From Cyclina sinensis (taxonomy: Eukaryota > Mollusca > Bivalvia > Venerida > Veneridae), in assembly GCA_012932295.1 (NCBI GenBank), contig JAAONU010000001.1, positions 33,883,449-33,947,448 on the forward strand: 64,000 bases of DNA, given 5' to 3'. The position numbers and the translations under genes are program-made. The stretch's first letter is position 1. Each line of letters begins with the position of its first letter. A model generated the notes under the pieces. It was not told where the DNA came from and made no database searches. It saw only the letters and a list, made by a program, of their open reading frames with translations. Below are positions 1 through 12,468 of the stretch, one piece after another.

Positions 1-1907
1 GTGCAAACACAGTGGTTTTTAGATTAACTCCTGAAATAGGTCTTTGTTAATGAATTTTTATAAGTCATGTATTTCTTAATTGAATTTGTATCTGTATCAG
101 ATAAATTGCTTGTAATTTATTCTGTCTCTTTTTTCTTTTTTCGAGCCATACTGAGAATTTTAGAGGTTAGAGGAAGAAATGTAGCAGAATTGTGATACAG
201 GAAACAGAATGCAAACCTATGAAACAAGGTTGGTGATATGTTTGATTGTTCACAGTGTGGGTTTTATATTTTCCAGTATTAATCCTGGTCATTTAAAAGG
301 TTAGGGGTACAATAAATCCAACAGATAAGCAACTTGGATACAGAAATCAACCCATGAAATTGTTTTGAAATAATAGACTATATGTATCTTCATATATGTA
401 TGATAATACAAGGTCATGTATAGATCTTTAATCAGAGAGTAACAATCAAAAAAACATATAATGCTTCCTTTCAAATTAAATTGTGTAATTTTTCTGTCTT
501 GGCGCTGGCATTGGTAGATTTTTTTTCAAATCGTAATTTTATTTAATTCCATTGTATGTTCATTCCAAGTGAAAGAAGCAGAGGACTGATTGCCTTTCTT
601 TAGTCTGTAGGATTCATTGTAAATTCTCATTCTTTTATTATTTTAAGAGTGTTCACATGATATCTGTCCAGACCATTATTCCACCCTTGAAAAAAAATTT
701 GGCACTTATATATTGATAGACTTTGTAAAGATGCAGTGTGAAAAAATAAATTTTCTAAATTTCACGCTATGTCTATTTTCAGGAGCCACTTTTGTCAGGT
801 TCACTGAGGATGAACCTTGGCAATTCAGCATCGCTCATATGGGTCAGTTTAGAAAAGGTTTGTGTAATAAATATATCAAACAAGGTATGTAGAATTAATC
901 TGATTCCTATTTTCAATATTGTGTGATAGTATAAATTGTTCATGATTACTTTCCAGTTAAATAAATATGTATTTGTAATATCCTACTTCAGAAGTTGTCT
1001 GCTAATCAGCTGTGTTGGTACTGTCGTGTTTGGACGACTTCTTGCTTTATTTTGTCACTTTTGTTTCTGTAAGAAAGTACCTGATTTGTCACTTTCAAAT
1101 GGTTTCACTTGTTTTCACTTGTTGCACTTTTGTTCTCCTAATTTTCCTGCATGCACTAAGACTTTGCCAGATGAAAATGTTCCAGTCGGTTACTTTCAAT
1201 TAAATTTTGTGAATTCTCATTTTCTTATTTATATTTAGGATTCAGGAAGTCAATCAAAGCAGATATCAGTGCAAACACAATGGTTTTTAGATTAACTCCT
1301 GAAATAGGTCTTTGTTAATGAATTTTTATAAGTCATGTATTTCTTGATTGAATTTGTATATGTATCAGATTAAATGCTTATGATTTATTCTATCTCTATT
1401 TTTCTTTTTTCGAGCCTTACTGAGAATTTAAGAGGTTAGAGGAAGAAATGTAGCAGAATTGTGATACAGGAAACAGAATGCAAACCTATGAAACAAGGTT
1501 GGTGATATGTTTGATTGTTCACAGTGTGGGTTTTATATTTTCCAGTATTAATCCTGGTCATTTAAAAGGTTAGGGGTACAATAAATCCAACAGATAAGCA
1601 ACTTGGATACAGAAATCAACCCATGAAATTGTTTTGAAATAATAGACTATATGTATCTTCATATATGTATGATAATACAAGGTCATGTATATATCTTTAA
1701 TCTGAAAGTAACAATCAAAAATACATATAATGCTTCCTTTCAAATTATATTGTGTAATTTTTCTGTCATGGCAGTGGTATTGGTAGAATATCTTCAAATC
1801 GTGTTTTTATTTAATTCCATTGTATGTTCATTCCAAGTGAAAGAAACTAAGGACTGTTTGCCTTTCTTTTTGGTCTGTAGGATTAACTGTAAATTCTCAT
1901 TTTTCAG
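1..1907. repeat. Segmental duplication, copies about 1-640 and 1269-1907
   Basis: The sequence from position 1 (starting gtgcaaacacagtgg) reappears from 1269 (gtgcaaacacaatgg) and stays alignable for roughly 640 bases with scattered substitutions and small indels. The copies are offset by about 1,268 bp and separated by unduplicated sequence (about 641-1268), which contains a candidate exon. The right copy ends at a good splice acceptor (ttttcag, 1901-1907) in front of an open exon; the matching place in the left copy (about 635-650) has lost the acceptor. Because the window begins at the repeat, the left copy may extend further left. The divergence indicates an old duplication rather than an assembly artefact. 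Confidence 0.85.
783..884 (+). CDS. Candidate internal exon, unidentified gene
   Basis: An acceptor (ttttcag, ending 782) and a donor (G|GTATGT after 884) enclose 102 bases open in one phase: two bases, 33 codons, one base. The translation begins ATFVRFTEDEPWQFS and ends NKYIKQ, which looks like real protein. I do not recognise the family. It is placed with the plus-strand exons at 1908, 3191, 6104 and 6660 only because of strand and proximity; phases between all of them have not been reconciled, so missing exons or separate genes are possible. Confidence 0.4.
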
Positions 1908-2052
1908 GTCCATTCACATGTCCCTCACAGAGAGTAAGACAGAATGTGACATCATTGAATATTACAGTGCTGATGTCATCACAAGCTGTGTCATGTTGAA
2001 TGACTTGTCTGGTTTTGTGGATACTGAACTGTCTAGACGTGAGCTGATGTGG
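1908..2052 (+). CDS. Candidate exon running into a minisatellite, unidentified gene
   Basis: A strong acceptor (ttttcag, ending 1907) opens an exon reading SIHMSLTESKTECDIIEYY, then continuing through DLSGFVDTELSRRELMW. A donor GTGAGG lies at 2053. The reading frame also stays open past it into the minisatellite, stopping at 2095-2097, so either this is an internal exon ending at 2052 or a terminal exon with a repeat-derived tail. No domain is recognised. The composition (acidic, Ser/Thr-rich) and the good acceptor support coding potential. Confidence 0.4.
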
Positions 2053-2755
2053 GTGAGGGGAGAGACATGGAGACAAAACCAACAGGATCAGATGTGAGGG
2101 GAGAGACAAGTAGAATGTACCATCAAGATCTGATAAGAGGAAGAGACATGGAGAATGAACCAACATGATCTTAAGTGGGGGGAGAGACATGGAGAATGAA
2201 CCAGCAGGATCTTAAGTTAGGGGAGAGACATGGAGAATGTACCAACAGGATCTGATGTGAAAGGGAGAGACATGGAGAATGTACCAACAGGATCTGATGT
2301 GAATGGGAGAGACATGGAGAATGTACCAACAGGATCTGATGTGAAGGGGAAAGACATTGAGAATGAACAAACAGGATCTGATGTGAAGGGGAGAGACATG
2401 GAGAATGTACCAACAGGATCTGATGTGAGAGAAGAGACATAGAGAATGTACCAACAGGATCTTCAGTGAGGGGAGAGACATGAAGAATGAACCAGCAGGA
2501 TCTTCAGTGAGGAGAGAAACATGGAGAATCAACCAACGGGAGCTGATGTGAGGGGAGAGACATGGAGATTTTACCAACAGGATCTGATGTGAAGAAGAGA
2601 CATGAAGGATGAACCAACAGGATCTTAAGTGAGGAGAGAGACCTTGAGAATAAACCAACAGGATCTTAAGTGAGGGGAGAGACATGGAGAATGAACCAAC
2701 AGGATCTGATGTGAGGGGAGAGACATGGAGAATGAACCACCAGGATCTGATAGAA
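2048..2755 (+). repeat. Minisatellite, 41-42 bp unit, about 17 copies
   Basis: The unit is close to gagacatggagaatgnacc followed by aacaggatctgatgtgaggg. About 17 imperfect copies run from the end of the preceding exon to about 2755. The central copies are 42 bp and therefore stay open on the plus strand as a 14-residue repeat (MENVPTGSDVKGRD). The antisense strand is also open over many copies. Both openings are consequences of unit length, not evidence of a gene. Many units carry GTGAGG, matching a 5' splice-site consensus. Confidence 0.9.
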
Positions 2756-3190
2756 ACTTAAACCACTAAAGAAGCACCATTTTCAACGTACATTTGAGTA
2801 ATAGAAGCCTAGAAGTAATGCTGTTTTGATGGAAGTTGTGCTTGTATGCAGTTGATAAGGTTTCTTATTTATACATTTGTGTCAATGTCCATTAATTCAG
2901 ACCTCATTTAATGCCATTTAAACTTCTAACACATAAAACAAGTCCAATGGCTTTTGTACTAATTCCATAGGTGTTTACTGTTCTTGGTAAATTGAGAGAA
3001 ACATAGAAACCATCAACTGAATTTGACAGCATTCTTCATAACTTCATTATGACATTGATTCTATTATTATTACACTATATATTATCATGTCTGAACTTCT
3101 GCCTATATTTAATTTTTTGAGATGCAACATTTTATTCCAAGCTTTTATTTCATGTATGCAAAGCCATTTTTGATACTCTACTTTGAACAG

Positions 3191-3267
3191 CTTGCTGATT
3201 AAAGAGGCCTATATGTTGAAGATCAGTGTGAAGTTCTGCAACATTGGTTCATTAGAGAACCTACTTG
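3191..3267 (+). CDS. Candidate internal exon, unidentified gene
   Basis: Seventy-seven bases lie between an acceptor (gaacag, ending 3190) and a donor (G|GTATGC after 3267). Only one phase is open; it reads LLIKEAYMLKISVKFCNIG and then SLENLL. The acceptor has a weak pyrimidine tract. No family is recognised. It probably belongs with the other plus-strand exons in the first 7 kb. Confidence 0.3.
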
Positions 3268-3544
3268 GTATGCCTCACCAGATTCTGGTATTTATGCAGT
3301 TGATTACTTATGAAGATGACAGTTTGTTATATGTATATGAGCTTAAAATTATGAATTTTCCAAAAAATGTTAAATGTGGATGGACAAAATAAGTTACACA
3401 CTTTTCTGTAATTAAACGAACAACGATAATTATGCCTTTTGTTCTGACAACTTTTTTCCTAGGAATCTACTGGTACATTTTTTTGATGGTACTGTTACAG
3501 TCTATAGTGCATTCCTTACTATAATTGTATAAATTGTATAAATA

Positions 3545-3725
3545 CAACCTCTGACAACTGCATCTGGGAATCGATTCTTTCGCTCAGTGGTTAGAGTGTT
3601 GCTCTTCGATGCGGTAAGATCGGAGTTTGAGTCCCACCCTGGGTGGTGTATTCTAAGATGTATTGCATCTTTCAGTTACGGAATTTCTTGTTCGTTAATG
3701 CTAAATCTCCATGTCTTAGGTAACT
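3545..3725 (+). mobile_element. tRNA-derived SINE copy
   Basis: A degenerate tRNA-like head (gctcagtggttagagtgt as A box, gagtttgagtcccacc as B box) is followed by a non-tRNA body containing tgtattgcatctttcagtta. The flanking phrase gacaactgcatctgggaatc and the body phrase recur near 37.8-38.5 kb and, inverted, at 62.4 kb, which defines a family. It lacks tRNA cloverleaf pairing, so it is a retroposed SINE rather than a tRNA gene. Confidence 0.6.
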
Positions 3726-4448
3726 AAATACACACTGGATGGATTGTTCTAGTTTTTTAAATTTAGTTTTATAATTTGAGAAAAAGTCTGATCAGCCAAC
3801 AATTTTGACACATTTTTTTACAGATTAGTGGTAAAATGTTATTGATTTTGAAAGAAAAGTACTGGCATTTTGTAGGGTGACCATTTCTGGTTGAACTCAA
3901 GATGAACGCTGAATTGGTAAAATCTGCATAAGTTCTGTGTAGAAAAGTAAGTAACACAATAAAACAAAGTCATTAACTTAAAGAAAACCATTTTGAGAGT
4001 GTTTTAGAGCTGGATATAGCATGTTCAATTTTAAAACAAATCTCCTGTTTTCATGCAACAGGAATATTAGAAGCTTCTGGGAAATGTATTTCAGGATGGT
4101 GAATTTGAATTGTCAGTTAAAGCCAAAGTTGTCAGCCAGTGAGTTTTCTTGAAACTTGTCAACCATTTTAAGGTGAAGTGATTTTTTGTGACATGTCTGA
4201 TAGTGGAATTGCATGTTAAAAAGCTGCATGGAAATATTCTTCGTACAGGGGAGGCAACTCAAACTGAGTTTCTTACAGACATTGCCTTCTATAATTACAA
4301 TGAAGTTTTTTTCATATGATCTGGCTATTGCATAAGAATTAATGTTATTAACCTTGCTCTGAATAAATATTTCTATTTCTAAAACAAATGTCAAGACTTA
4401 TTAACAACAGATTAGAAAAACATTTTTCATTTCTTTATTTTTTTTCAG

Positions 4449-4534
4449 GTTTTGGAATGAGAGCCAAAGAACATCAGGGAAGTGTGAATTCAGAAGTGTT
4501 GAGAATTGTTGCTGAATTTTAGTTTCTTTGTCAG
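4449..4534 (+). other. Possible exon (terminal or non-coding)
   Basis: A very good acceptor (tttttttcag, ending 4448) and a donor (GTAAGC at 4535) bracket 86 bases. All three frames contain a stop. The longest opening reads FGMRAKEHQGSVNSEVLRIV and ends at a TAG at 4520-4522. It may be a terminal coding exon with splicing in its 3' untranslated region, an alternative exon, or a chance pair of sites. Confidence 0.25.
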
Positions 4535-6103
4535 GTAAGCTGCAGCTTCATCATTTTAGTAAAATTCGGCAACTGTAACAATTAGAAATATTTGATGCTT
4601 AAGTTAGAAGATACACTGCAGTCTAATAGTTCTGGTTCTTATAAGAGAAAATAAATGTTTTAGTAAACCAGTGTTAAGAATTGTTTATCCCCTGTTCTAA
4701 TAAATGCTTGCATTCTGGTTGGGTGGAGTAATCATTATTTTGTTAGTTTTCTTAAGTCTACTAGAAGTTACCTTCTTTAGATGCTGTAAAATTAAATCTA
4801 GAATTATTCAAAGACTTTAAATTTGAAGGGCAGTTTTGTTCATATTCATTTTGTTTTCACCAGGCGGAAAATTATTTAGTTTTTCAGTGTGAATGCATAC
4901 TTGAAGCCTTCCATTTTTGTCATACTCTCTATTCTAAGGCAGATAACTCGAACTTTTGTTTTTATACAGTTTATTATAGATTTCTTATAATGTTTAAATT
5001 GAAATGGAGAGTGAATGCAGATATTAAACCTGTACTTTGTCATCTTATAACGTTAATAGTCTTCATAGAAATGCTTATTTATCCTTCCTTACAGAGAATA
5101 ATGGAGCCTTTAACAAATAATTTCTTTTTTCAGTTTATAAAAGATCAGGGTTTTCAAAGTTTCAGCATAAAAGTGCATCAACGCAGATGATAATTGTGGA
5201 AAAAAAGAATAGCAAATCCTCTATCTTTTGTCATCACTCACATCCATATCCTGTCCTATGTGAATGTAGAGGAACATTTTGTCAGGAAGATTTTTTTTTT
5301 CATCTATTTTCAATTTTTACACATATACAGCATGTTTAAAATCTCATAACGGTTGAAATTATAGAATGCATTTAAATCATTTTGCGCGAAAAAAGATTCT
5401 TTCATAAAGGGAAAAAATGTCAGGAATATAATGAATTCTTCTAGACTCAGTATAATTTTTGAAGCCCTGTCTTACAGGTTTCAAACCAGACCTTCTGGAT
5501 AAAGTAATTAAGCTGGTTTTATCCTGCTTAGGTTAAATATTCGGAAGTGGTAACTATACCTTCAAAATGATTATTTTCAAATACTTCATTACCCATTTTT
5601 GTTACATACTAGAACAGAAAGAGGTAGTCAGTTTTAGGCACCAAAATGGGCCTTTATTTGACATGTACATGTAGTGTATTTTGTGTATACAGATTCTCTT
5701 ATGAATGGACATCTGTATGAAATCGAGCTCTTTGCAAGGTGCCATGCAGCATGGTGGCTGTAAGGACAATATCTGCTGTCAGTGACATAACCACAACATT
5801 CAGGACAAGATAATATGAGATTTCTACAACAGCACTGATGTGGATCATAGGACTCCAGATCATCTTGAAAAAATCCCAGTCAACAATTCCTTAAGTTATT
5901 ATCTGCTTAATAACTTAAGGCTGTAGGATTGTAAATATTCCAAACTTTGGGACCTTTTAAACCTACTTTTATGATTATTAAATACTTTATTGTCTTAGAG
6001 AAAAATGAAACTGGCATTCAGTAGGGCACAAGGATTTAAGTGGATATTATATACATACTTGGAATGCCTGTATCAAATATTTGACAATGTTTCTGTATTG
6101 CAG
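4535..6103. other. Intronic or intergenic sequence, nothing recognised
   Basis: AT-rich sequence without a supported gene. Short open frames (for example 4990-5190) show no family resemblance and no splice support. Small A/T homopolymer runs are the only structure seen. Confidence 0.5.
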
Positions 6104-6182
6104 GAACTTGAGGATTTACCAGAAGTCCTTTGAAGACACGAAACTTAACCTCCAAACCAGAGAAAATACCTTGTTGAAGCAG
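6104..6182 (+). CDS. Candidate penultimate exon, unidentified gene
   Basis: An acceptor (tattgcag, ending 6103) and a donor (CAG|GTAATA) enclose one base plus 26 open codons, reading NLRIYQKSFEDTKLNLQTRE then NTLLKQ. The other frames are blocked. The charged, helix-prone composition suggests a coiled coil. It leaves phase 0, which fits the terminal exon at 6660. Confidence 0.45.
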
Positions 6183-6659
6183 GTAATACATGAAACACTT
6201 ATTACTATGTTTAAGATCAAAGAAAATTGACAGTTATGTTTTGGGAGGAACTTAGTTTACCCAAAGTGAACTCATTTTTACAGTCAAATGGGCACCACAC
6301 TGAGCCAGTACTTTTTGGAAAAACCAGTCCTCAACCCTCACCTACTAAAAACATCTAGCAGCTTTTTCACATAGTCATTGTCGAAGGAAAGTCTTTAACC
6401 TCTTGCCTTTTGTCAAAAGTAAGGTGATTAGTGATTACAAACAGCGACCTAAACCACTGTACCACATATGTGGGGTCTTTGAAAGGAGCAAGTAAAATAT
6501 CCTCTTGATAACTTGCAAATTTCAGATAATAACTATGGACAAAAGCCAGAATATTGCTCAACAGAAAGGAATATATGCATAAATAATAAACCTGTGAAAT
6601 TTCATTCTCTGCGCATTATTACTCTAGCACATTGTAACTTTCATCTTTTATCATTTCAG

Positions 6660-6683
6660 TGCTTGAGCTATGCTAAGAGTTGA
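6660..6683 (+). CDS. Candidate terminal exon with poly(A) signal
   Basis: After the acceptor tcatttcag, phase 0 reads CLSYAKS and a TGA stop at 6681-6683. About 60 bases downstream is AATAAA at 6745-6750, a plausible poly(A) signal. Together with the preceding exon this gives a protein ending NTLLKQCLSYAKS. The gene is not recognised; its 5' part lies left of the window. Confidence 0.4.
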   Translation, partial: CLSYAKS

Positions 6684-6750
6684 TTCCAGACCAAGAGTGA
6701 CCATTCCCCACCCTGAGACTTTACAAAGTGCCACTATACATTAAAATAAA

Positions 6751-7550
6751 CTCTAGAAACAAACTGCTAAATTCAATGTGTGAACTATTTTGAGTGAAAT
6801 TATCAATTTCAGAATTATGTATCAGCTACAGTGAATAAATTAAAGATTGTGTTTAAATAAAACAGATTGCGACAACTACAATTTCGTTATATAGGAGAGA
6901 AGTGTGAAAACTGAGCTGTTAGTGAGGCTAAAGAACACTGTGAGTGAGGCTAAAGAACAATTTTAGTGAGACTAAAGAATACTGTAAGTTATCAAGTGTT
7001 GAAAGGGTCACTTAGATAACTAATGTATTGAAAGAATAAAGCATGTGTTCATTGTGCATGTTGGACGAAAAAACCCCGCCATCCTATACCTGGAAAAGCA
7101 GCTTTGCATGTCAGGGTACAGGTTTCATCCGTTAGATGGGTGTTTTTCTTGTGCAGCTTTGGTGTTTCAATGAATGGTATTTTAAGAATTTACGTTTCTT
7201 TATACTTAATTTTAGTTGTATTGAATTTAAATATTGCTGTGTTTGTAATAATTGTGTTAAGTTAATTAGAAATGGGTCATCTTGTATTATATTTGATAAT
7301 AGCAGGATTTTATAATTTTTTATACATAATTCTTGACACCTTATCATGCAATTTTTCATTATTGTTTTTTTTATTATTATTATTTTTGAGTCCTTTTGCA
7401 GGTAAACCCTGTAAATTCAAATATGTTTGCATACAAAAATATTTAATTTTGTCAGTAACAGATAACTATTCTTCTTTACTGTAGTAATTTGCAGTATTAC
7501 AAATATCTAGGAAAAAAAACGTTATACAGAAATTTTATTTTTTTCTTGAG
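6751..7550. other. Intergenic, no gene seen
   Basis: AT-rich sequence. At about 6915-6985 there are three imperfect copies of a short unit built on gtgaggctaaagaacactg. The rest holds no supported feature; ORFs at 7132-7359 and 7272-7484 are low-complexity. Confidence 0.5.

Positions 7551-7578
<28 letters not shown>
7551..7578. repeat. (TA)n microsatellite
   Basis: An uninterrupted TA tract of about 14 units. It lies just beyond the 3' side of the old minus-strand LINE remnant. Confidence 0.9.
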
Positions 7579-7582
<4 letters not shown>

Positions 7583-9035
7583 CAAAAGTATTCAGTTTAG
7601 TATGAACAAGTAAGAAAAAGAAAAGGAGAGAGAAAGAAATAGATGAAAAGAAAAAATATCAAAGATGTGATGTCTTTTTGAAAAACATGAGTAAAGCAAA
7701 ACCAAAGCATTTAGCAAACGAATGAAATCATGGGAAATTTTGTTTTCATTCTTTTTTGCTTTTATTACACTTGACAATTTTTATTATTTCTAAGGGTAAT
7801 TAAGCCTTTTAGAAATACTGACCAGTTAATTTAAGTTTATTTTGCATAAATGTAATTTCTTTTTCGAGTTTGATTCTTACAGATCGAAAATTTAGAAAGG
7901 TATCAAAACTAGGATTTGCTTTTTGTTGTATTTCATCATGATACTGAAAAAGTTACTTAGGATTATAATATAATTTAACACAGGTTTTGCTTTGATGTTC
8001 CTTGTATTTCCTTGGAAATCTAAGAGTTAACTTGTGATCAGTACTTTTTGAATTTAAGAAGTTTGCTTCATCCTTCCAAAGAATTTGTACATTATGACAT
8101 TCTAAAAATTTAATTGTTTCAATGTTCCTGTTCCAGAAACCACATAAATTAGTTGGTGTTAATTTATATATGTGTTTTTTTTTCTCGGTAAAACATGCAT
8201 TATAAACCTGTATTGGAAACTCTTAAATCTTTTATCAATTTTTGAAAATTAATGTATTGTGTAGATATATTTCCATTTTATTTCACAGTCGTCAAAACTG
8301 TTATCCCACTTTCTGCAGTGACTGTCTCAGTAACCATATTGTTTACTTGAATTTGATATATATGTTTTTAGATTGAACTTTTCTAACTTTTTCTTTATTA
8401 TTTTTCCTTTATTTTCTGAAAGAAATGTGTTTGAAGTTAGTATTATTGGTATATATTTTGAGAACATGTTCAACAATTTGATAAAATTGCAGAAATTCTT
8501 AACTATCTGAACAAAACCTTATTTTGAATTTGTTAATTCAAAGGACTTATTATGAGAAAATTCCATTAATTTTTTTGGTGTGTGAAATTTTACATTCAAA
8601 AACTACGTTCCCACTAGTTGTTTGAGTATATGTTGATAGATATGTTTCCTCGGGCCAATATTGTCCTCCATTTACATAAATTTTACCCAAAAAGCTTTTA
8701 AGGAATGTAAAAATGATTGGATGTCTGTAAGTTGAGTTGATTTTATTTACTAACTCTTGGATGGATTAGTTAACTCCCTTAACGGATCAGTCAGTTTTGA
8801 CAAGTAAATATTTTAATTACTGTGACTTTTCCAAAAAGAATGTTGTCATTGTTTGAGAGTTTTAAACAATAGAAATGAAATTAAAACAGTTTTTGTATTC
8901 ATTTAATTTTAGTTATAAATGAGATTTATTATTTAATTTCCTATTAGTGTGAAATGTCATTCCAAGTATTGTTTCGCATTTTTGAAGTCCACAGGAAATT
9001 TGTATTGTATGCATAATTTGTGTACATTTTTCAAT

Positions 9036-12000
9036 TTTGTGGATTAAAATATGTAAACATTTTTTCAGCTTAGAAAATGATGTCTATTTATGTTGTTGTT
9101 ATATACCGCCAAGTAATTCTATATACTTTACCATGCATGAACAAGGATTTTTTGAATTGTTAGAAAGCGGAATACGTAAGTATTCTCAGTTAGGTAAAAT
9201 AGCAGTCATAGGGGACTTAAATGCTAGATGTAGTAGTAGACTTGATTTTATTCAAGACAGCTCGTTTTTTGATAAATTTATTACAGTGATTGATAAAAAT
9301 GAAAATGAATATAAAAAACATAACATTCCGCACAGGTTTTCAATGGACACAGTTATAAATACATCTGGTAATAGATTATTAGAAATATGTCAAAGTAGTA
9401 ATTTGTATATTGTTAACGGCAGATTAGGGAATGATGGCGGTATAGGATGTTATACATATTTATCATCTAACGGTAACAGTGTAATTGATTATGCGTTATG
9501 CTCGGAGGATTTATTTCCCTTTATTGCTGACTTTACCGTACATGACTTATATTCAGTTTCATCACATTGTCCTATTCAAATAGATTTAAAAGTGAACATT
9601 TTAAATACTAGAAGTTACAATAATAACTATCATACTTTTAATCATAATGACAATGATTATAATTGTTATACCTTTTCAAACTCTACAAATTCACAAGTTC
9701 ATGACAAGATTGTATGGGATAATAATAAAGCGGATCGTTTTAGAAATATTATTTCCTCTGAATTTTTGCAAATTGATAAAATTGTTAATGATATTGTATT
9801 AAAAGAAACTGATATTAATTCTGGTATAAATGCCTTAACCAAAATTTTATGCGACAATTCCGCAAAGGTGTTTGGTAAATCCGTACTTGGTAAAAAAATA
9901 ACTCCAAATACACGAAAATACATGAGTCCGTGGTTTAACAATGAATGTGAAATAGCAAGACGTGAATTGAAATCGGTTAATAAATTATTTAGAAAAAATA
10001 AATCTGCTGAAATTAGTGAATTATTAAAGTCGAAGCGGCGTTTCTATAAAAAGATTAAGAGAAAAGCTAAAGCTGAATACAATAGAATCCAAAGAAATAA
10101 TTTACAAAATTTAGCGAAACATGAACCTCAGATATTTTAGAATGAAATCCGTAAAATCAAAAATAAAAAAGCGAAATTAGGGAATATTTCTAAAGAACAA
10201 TTTTTTGAACATTTTAAAACTCTATTCTCACAAGGTAATCTTTTTAACAACCCAGAAGTTGAAGATGAACTTAATGATATTATTTTAAATGAAAATGTAG
10301 TTGAACAGTTAGATATGGAATTTAGTGAAACTGAAGTTGAACACGCAATATGTTCATTGAAGAAAGGTAAAAGTGCTGGCGCAGATATGCTACTTAGTGA
10401 AATGTTTTTAGAATGTAAGAATTGTCTTTCTCCTGTATTATGTAAATTGTTTAATTTTATGTATGCAAATAGTGTTTATCCTGAAATATGGACTAAAGGT
10501 ATTATTGTACCTATACCCAAAAAAGGTAATATTGACGATGTTAATAATTATAGAGGCATTACTTTAACAAGTGTTTTTTCTAAAATATTTTCTGTTTTAT
10601 TAGATACACGTTTACGTAAATGGGCTGAGAACAACAACTTACTATCAGAATACCAATATAGGTTTCGAAAAAACAAAAGTACTATTGACTGTGTATTTGC
10701 TTTGAATTCTATTAAAGATAAAGTTATAAACAGTGAAAAAAAAAGAAATTATATTGTGCCTTTATAGATTTTAGAAAAGCCTTTGATTTGGTATATAGAG
10801 ATGGTATTTGGTTAAAACTGATAAATAGTGGCGCTTCAACTAAAATTGTTAAAATGTTAAAAGTTATATATGAAAATGTCAAATCATGTGTACGTGTGAA
10901 TAGTTCTCTAACTGACTATTTTGATAGCAGTATGGGTGTGAAACAAGGAGAGCCTTTGTCTCCTCTGTTATTCATCCTTTTTATTAATGATATGTATAAT
11001 TATTTATATGATGACGCAAATGATGTTTTCACGATTGATGAACTAAAAGTCTTTTTATTATTATTCGCTGATGACACAGTATTATTTTCATATAAAAAAG
11101 ATGGTTTGCAGGTGCTGTTAGATAAATTATTCATGTATTGTCAGAGCTGGGGTATTAACGTAAATACAGAAAAATCAGTAATTATGATACGTAAAAAGGG
11201 CAATGTGCAAATGAATGAAGTTTTTACTTACAATGAGCAAATTCTAAGAAATGTCGATAGATTTACATATCTAGGAGTAACAATTTCGTCAAATGGTAGT
11301 TTTAATCAAGCTCAAAAATCTTTGTCCGAACAAGCTACAAAAGCTCTTTACTCGCTCAATTCACTTTTTGATAATTTATCATTAAATATTTTTGAAAAAG
11401 TTAAATTGTTTGACTCTATGATAACGCCTATCTTAAATTATGGTTCAGAAGTATGGGGTATGCATAATTCCCCTGACATTGAACTTGTACATAAAAAGTT
11501 TTTAAAGCAAATTCTTGGAGTAAGACAGCAAACGTCAAATGCAACAGTTTACGGTGAATTCGGAAGAGTGCCTATGATAATATTACGTAAAGAACGAATG
11601 ATAAAATATTGGTATAAAAATCATGAAACAACCAAATTCCTTATTATATAAGTTAATGACGACGAAAGATACGCGTAATCAGTTTTCTAATAAATGGTTT
11701 ATTAAGGTAAATACACTTTTACAAACTTTAGGCTTTGCCGACGCGATTAACAGTCCGGAAAGAATCACTTTAAATGTTATAATTCAGCGAATACACGATC
11801 AGTATTTTCAGCAATGGCTTTCTGAAATCAGTAACTCAACAAAATTAGAGACGTATTGTGTTATAAAAGATAAATCTGAAGCCGAAAAATATCTCACTTT
11901 TGTGCAGAATTCTAATTATAGAAAAGCCCGTTCACGCTTTAGATGTTCAGCTCACAGACTTATGGTAGAAGAAGGTCGATTTAGAAATATTAATAGAGAA

Positions 12001-12468
12001 GATAGGATATGTTTAAAATGCAATATGAATGTAGTTGAATCAGAGTACCACTTTTTGCTTGTCTGTCCTTATTACAGACATTTAAGACTACAATATTTAC
12101 CAAAGTTTTACCGCTCCTGGCCAAATTTACAAAAATTCAAATGCTTAATGAAAAACACACAGCGTAAAGTTGTCTTTAATTTATCTAAATTTATTCATTT
12201 AGCTAATAAACTTCGCGAAGAACTAGCAACATAAACTTTTTTCCCCCAATTTAAGTAATAATAAATGAAATTAAATAGAAAATAAGTTAACATATATCAT
12301 TTTATTCTGTATTTTGTGTATACTCATATTTTGTACATACTCATATCACTATAGTTTTTGTACTTTTCTCATTTGTAAACTGTTACTGTCATTTTCTGTA
12401 TTATGTTTAGGGCGATGGACATTGTATTATGTTTATGCCTTTGTAAATAAATCTTAAATCTTAATCTA
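9036..12468 (+). mobile_element. 5'-truncated non-LTR retrotransposon with target-site duplication
   Basis: The insert is flanked by identical 10-bp direct repeats atttttcaat (9026-9035 and 12469-12478). It starts abruptly inside the endonuclease domain, as expected from incomplete reverse transcription, and ends after the ORF stop with a roughly 230-bp 3' untranslated region and a short tail built on aaatctt. Its insertion split the older minus-strand LINE, whose motifs resume on each side. Confidence 0.85.
9037..12234 (+). pseudogene. LINE endonuclease-reverse transcriptase, broken
   Basis: The order is AP-endonuclease (YIPPSN, GDLNARC, SSHCPIQ; the N-terminal part is missing), a linker, reverse transcriptase (NNYRGITLTSVFSKIF, GVKQGEPLSPLLF, FADDTVLF), then a C-terminal zinc-binding segment (CLKC...H...C near 12020-12070). 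Three lesions interrupt it: an in-frame TAG at 10138-10140, a frameshift in the A-run near 10736-10746 just before FIDFRKAFD, and a second frameshift in the A-run near 11614-11618. Codon structure is otherwise intact, so it is fairly young. It is an APE-type LINE; I do not assign the clade. Confidence 0.9.

Noticed and set aside
936..1238. 100-residue ORF as a gene
   Set aside because: It lies in the spacer between the duplicated copies, begins within intron-like sequence and shows no recognisable protein features.
2212..2685. Long minus-strand open frame with MSLPS-type repeats
   Set aside because: It is the antisense of the minisatellite. Openness follows from repeat unit length, and both strands are open.
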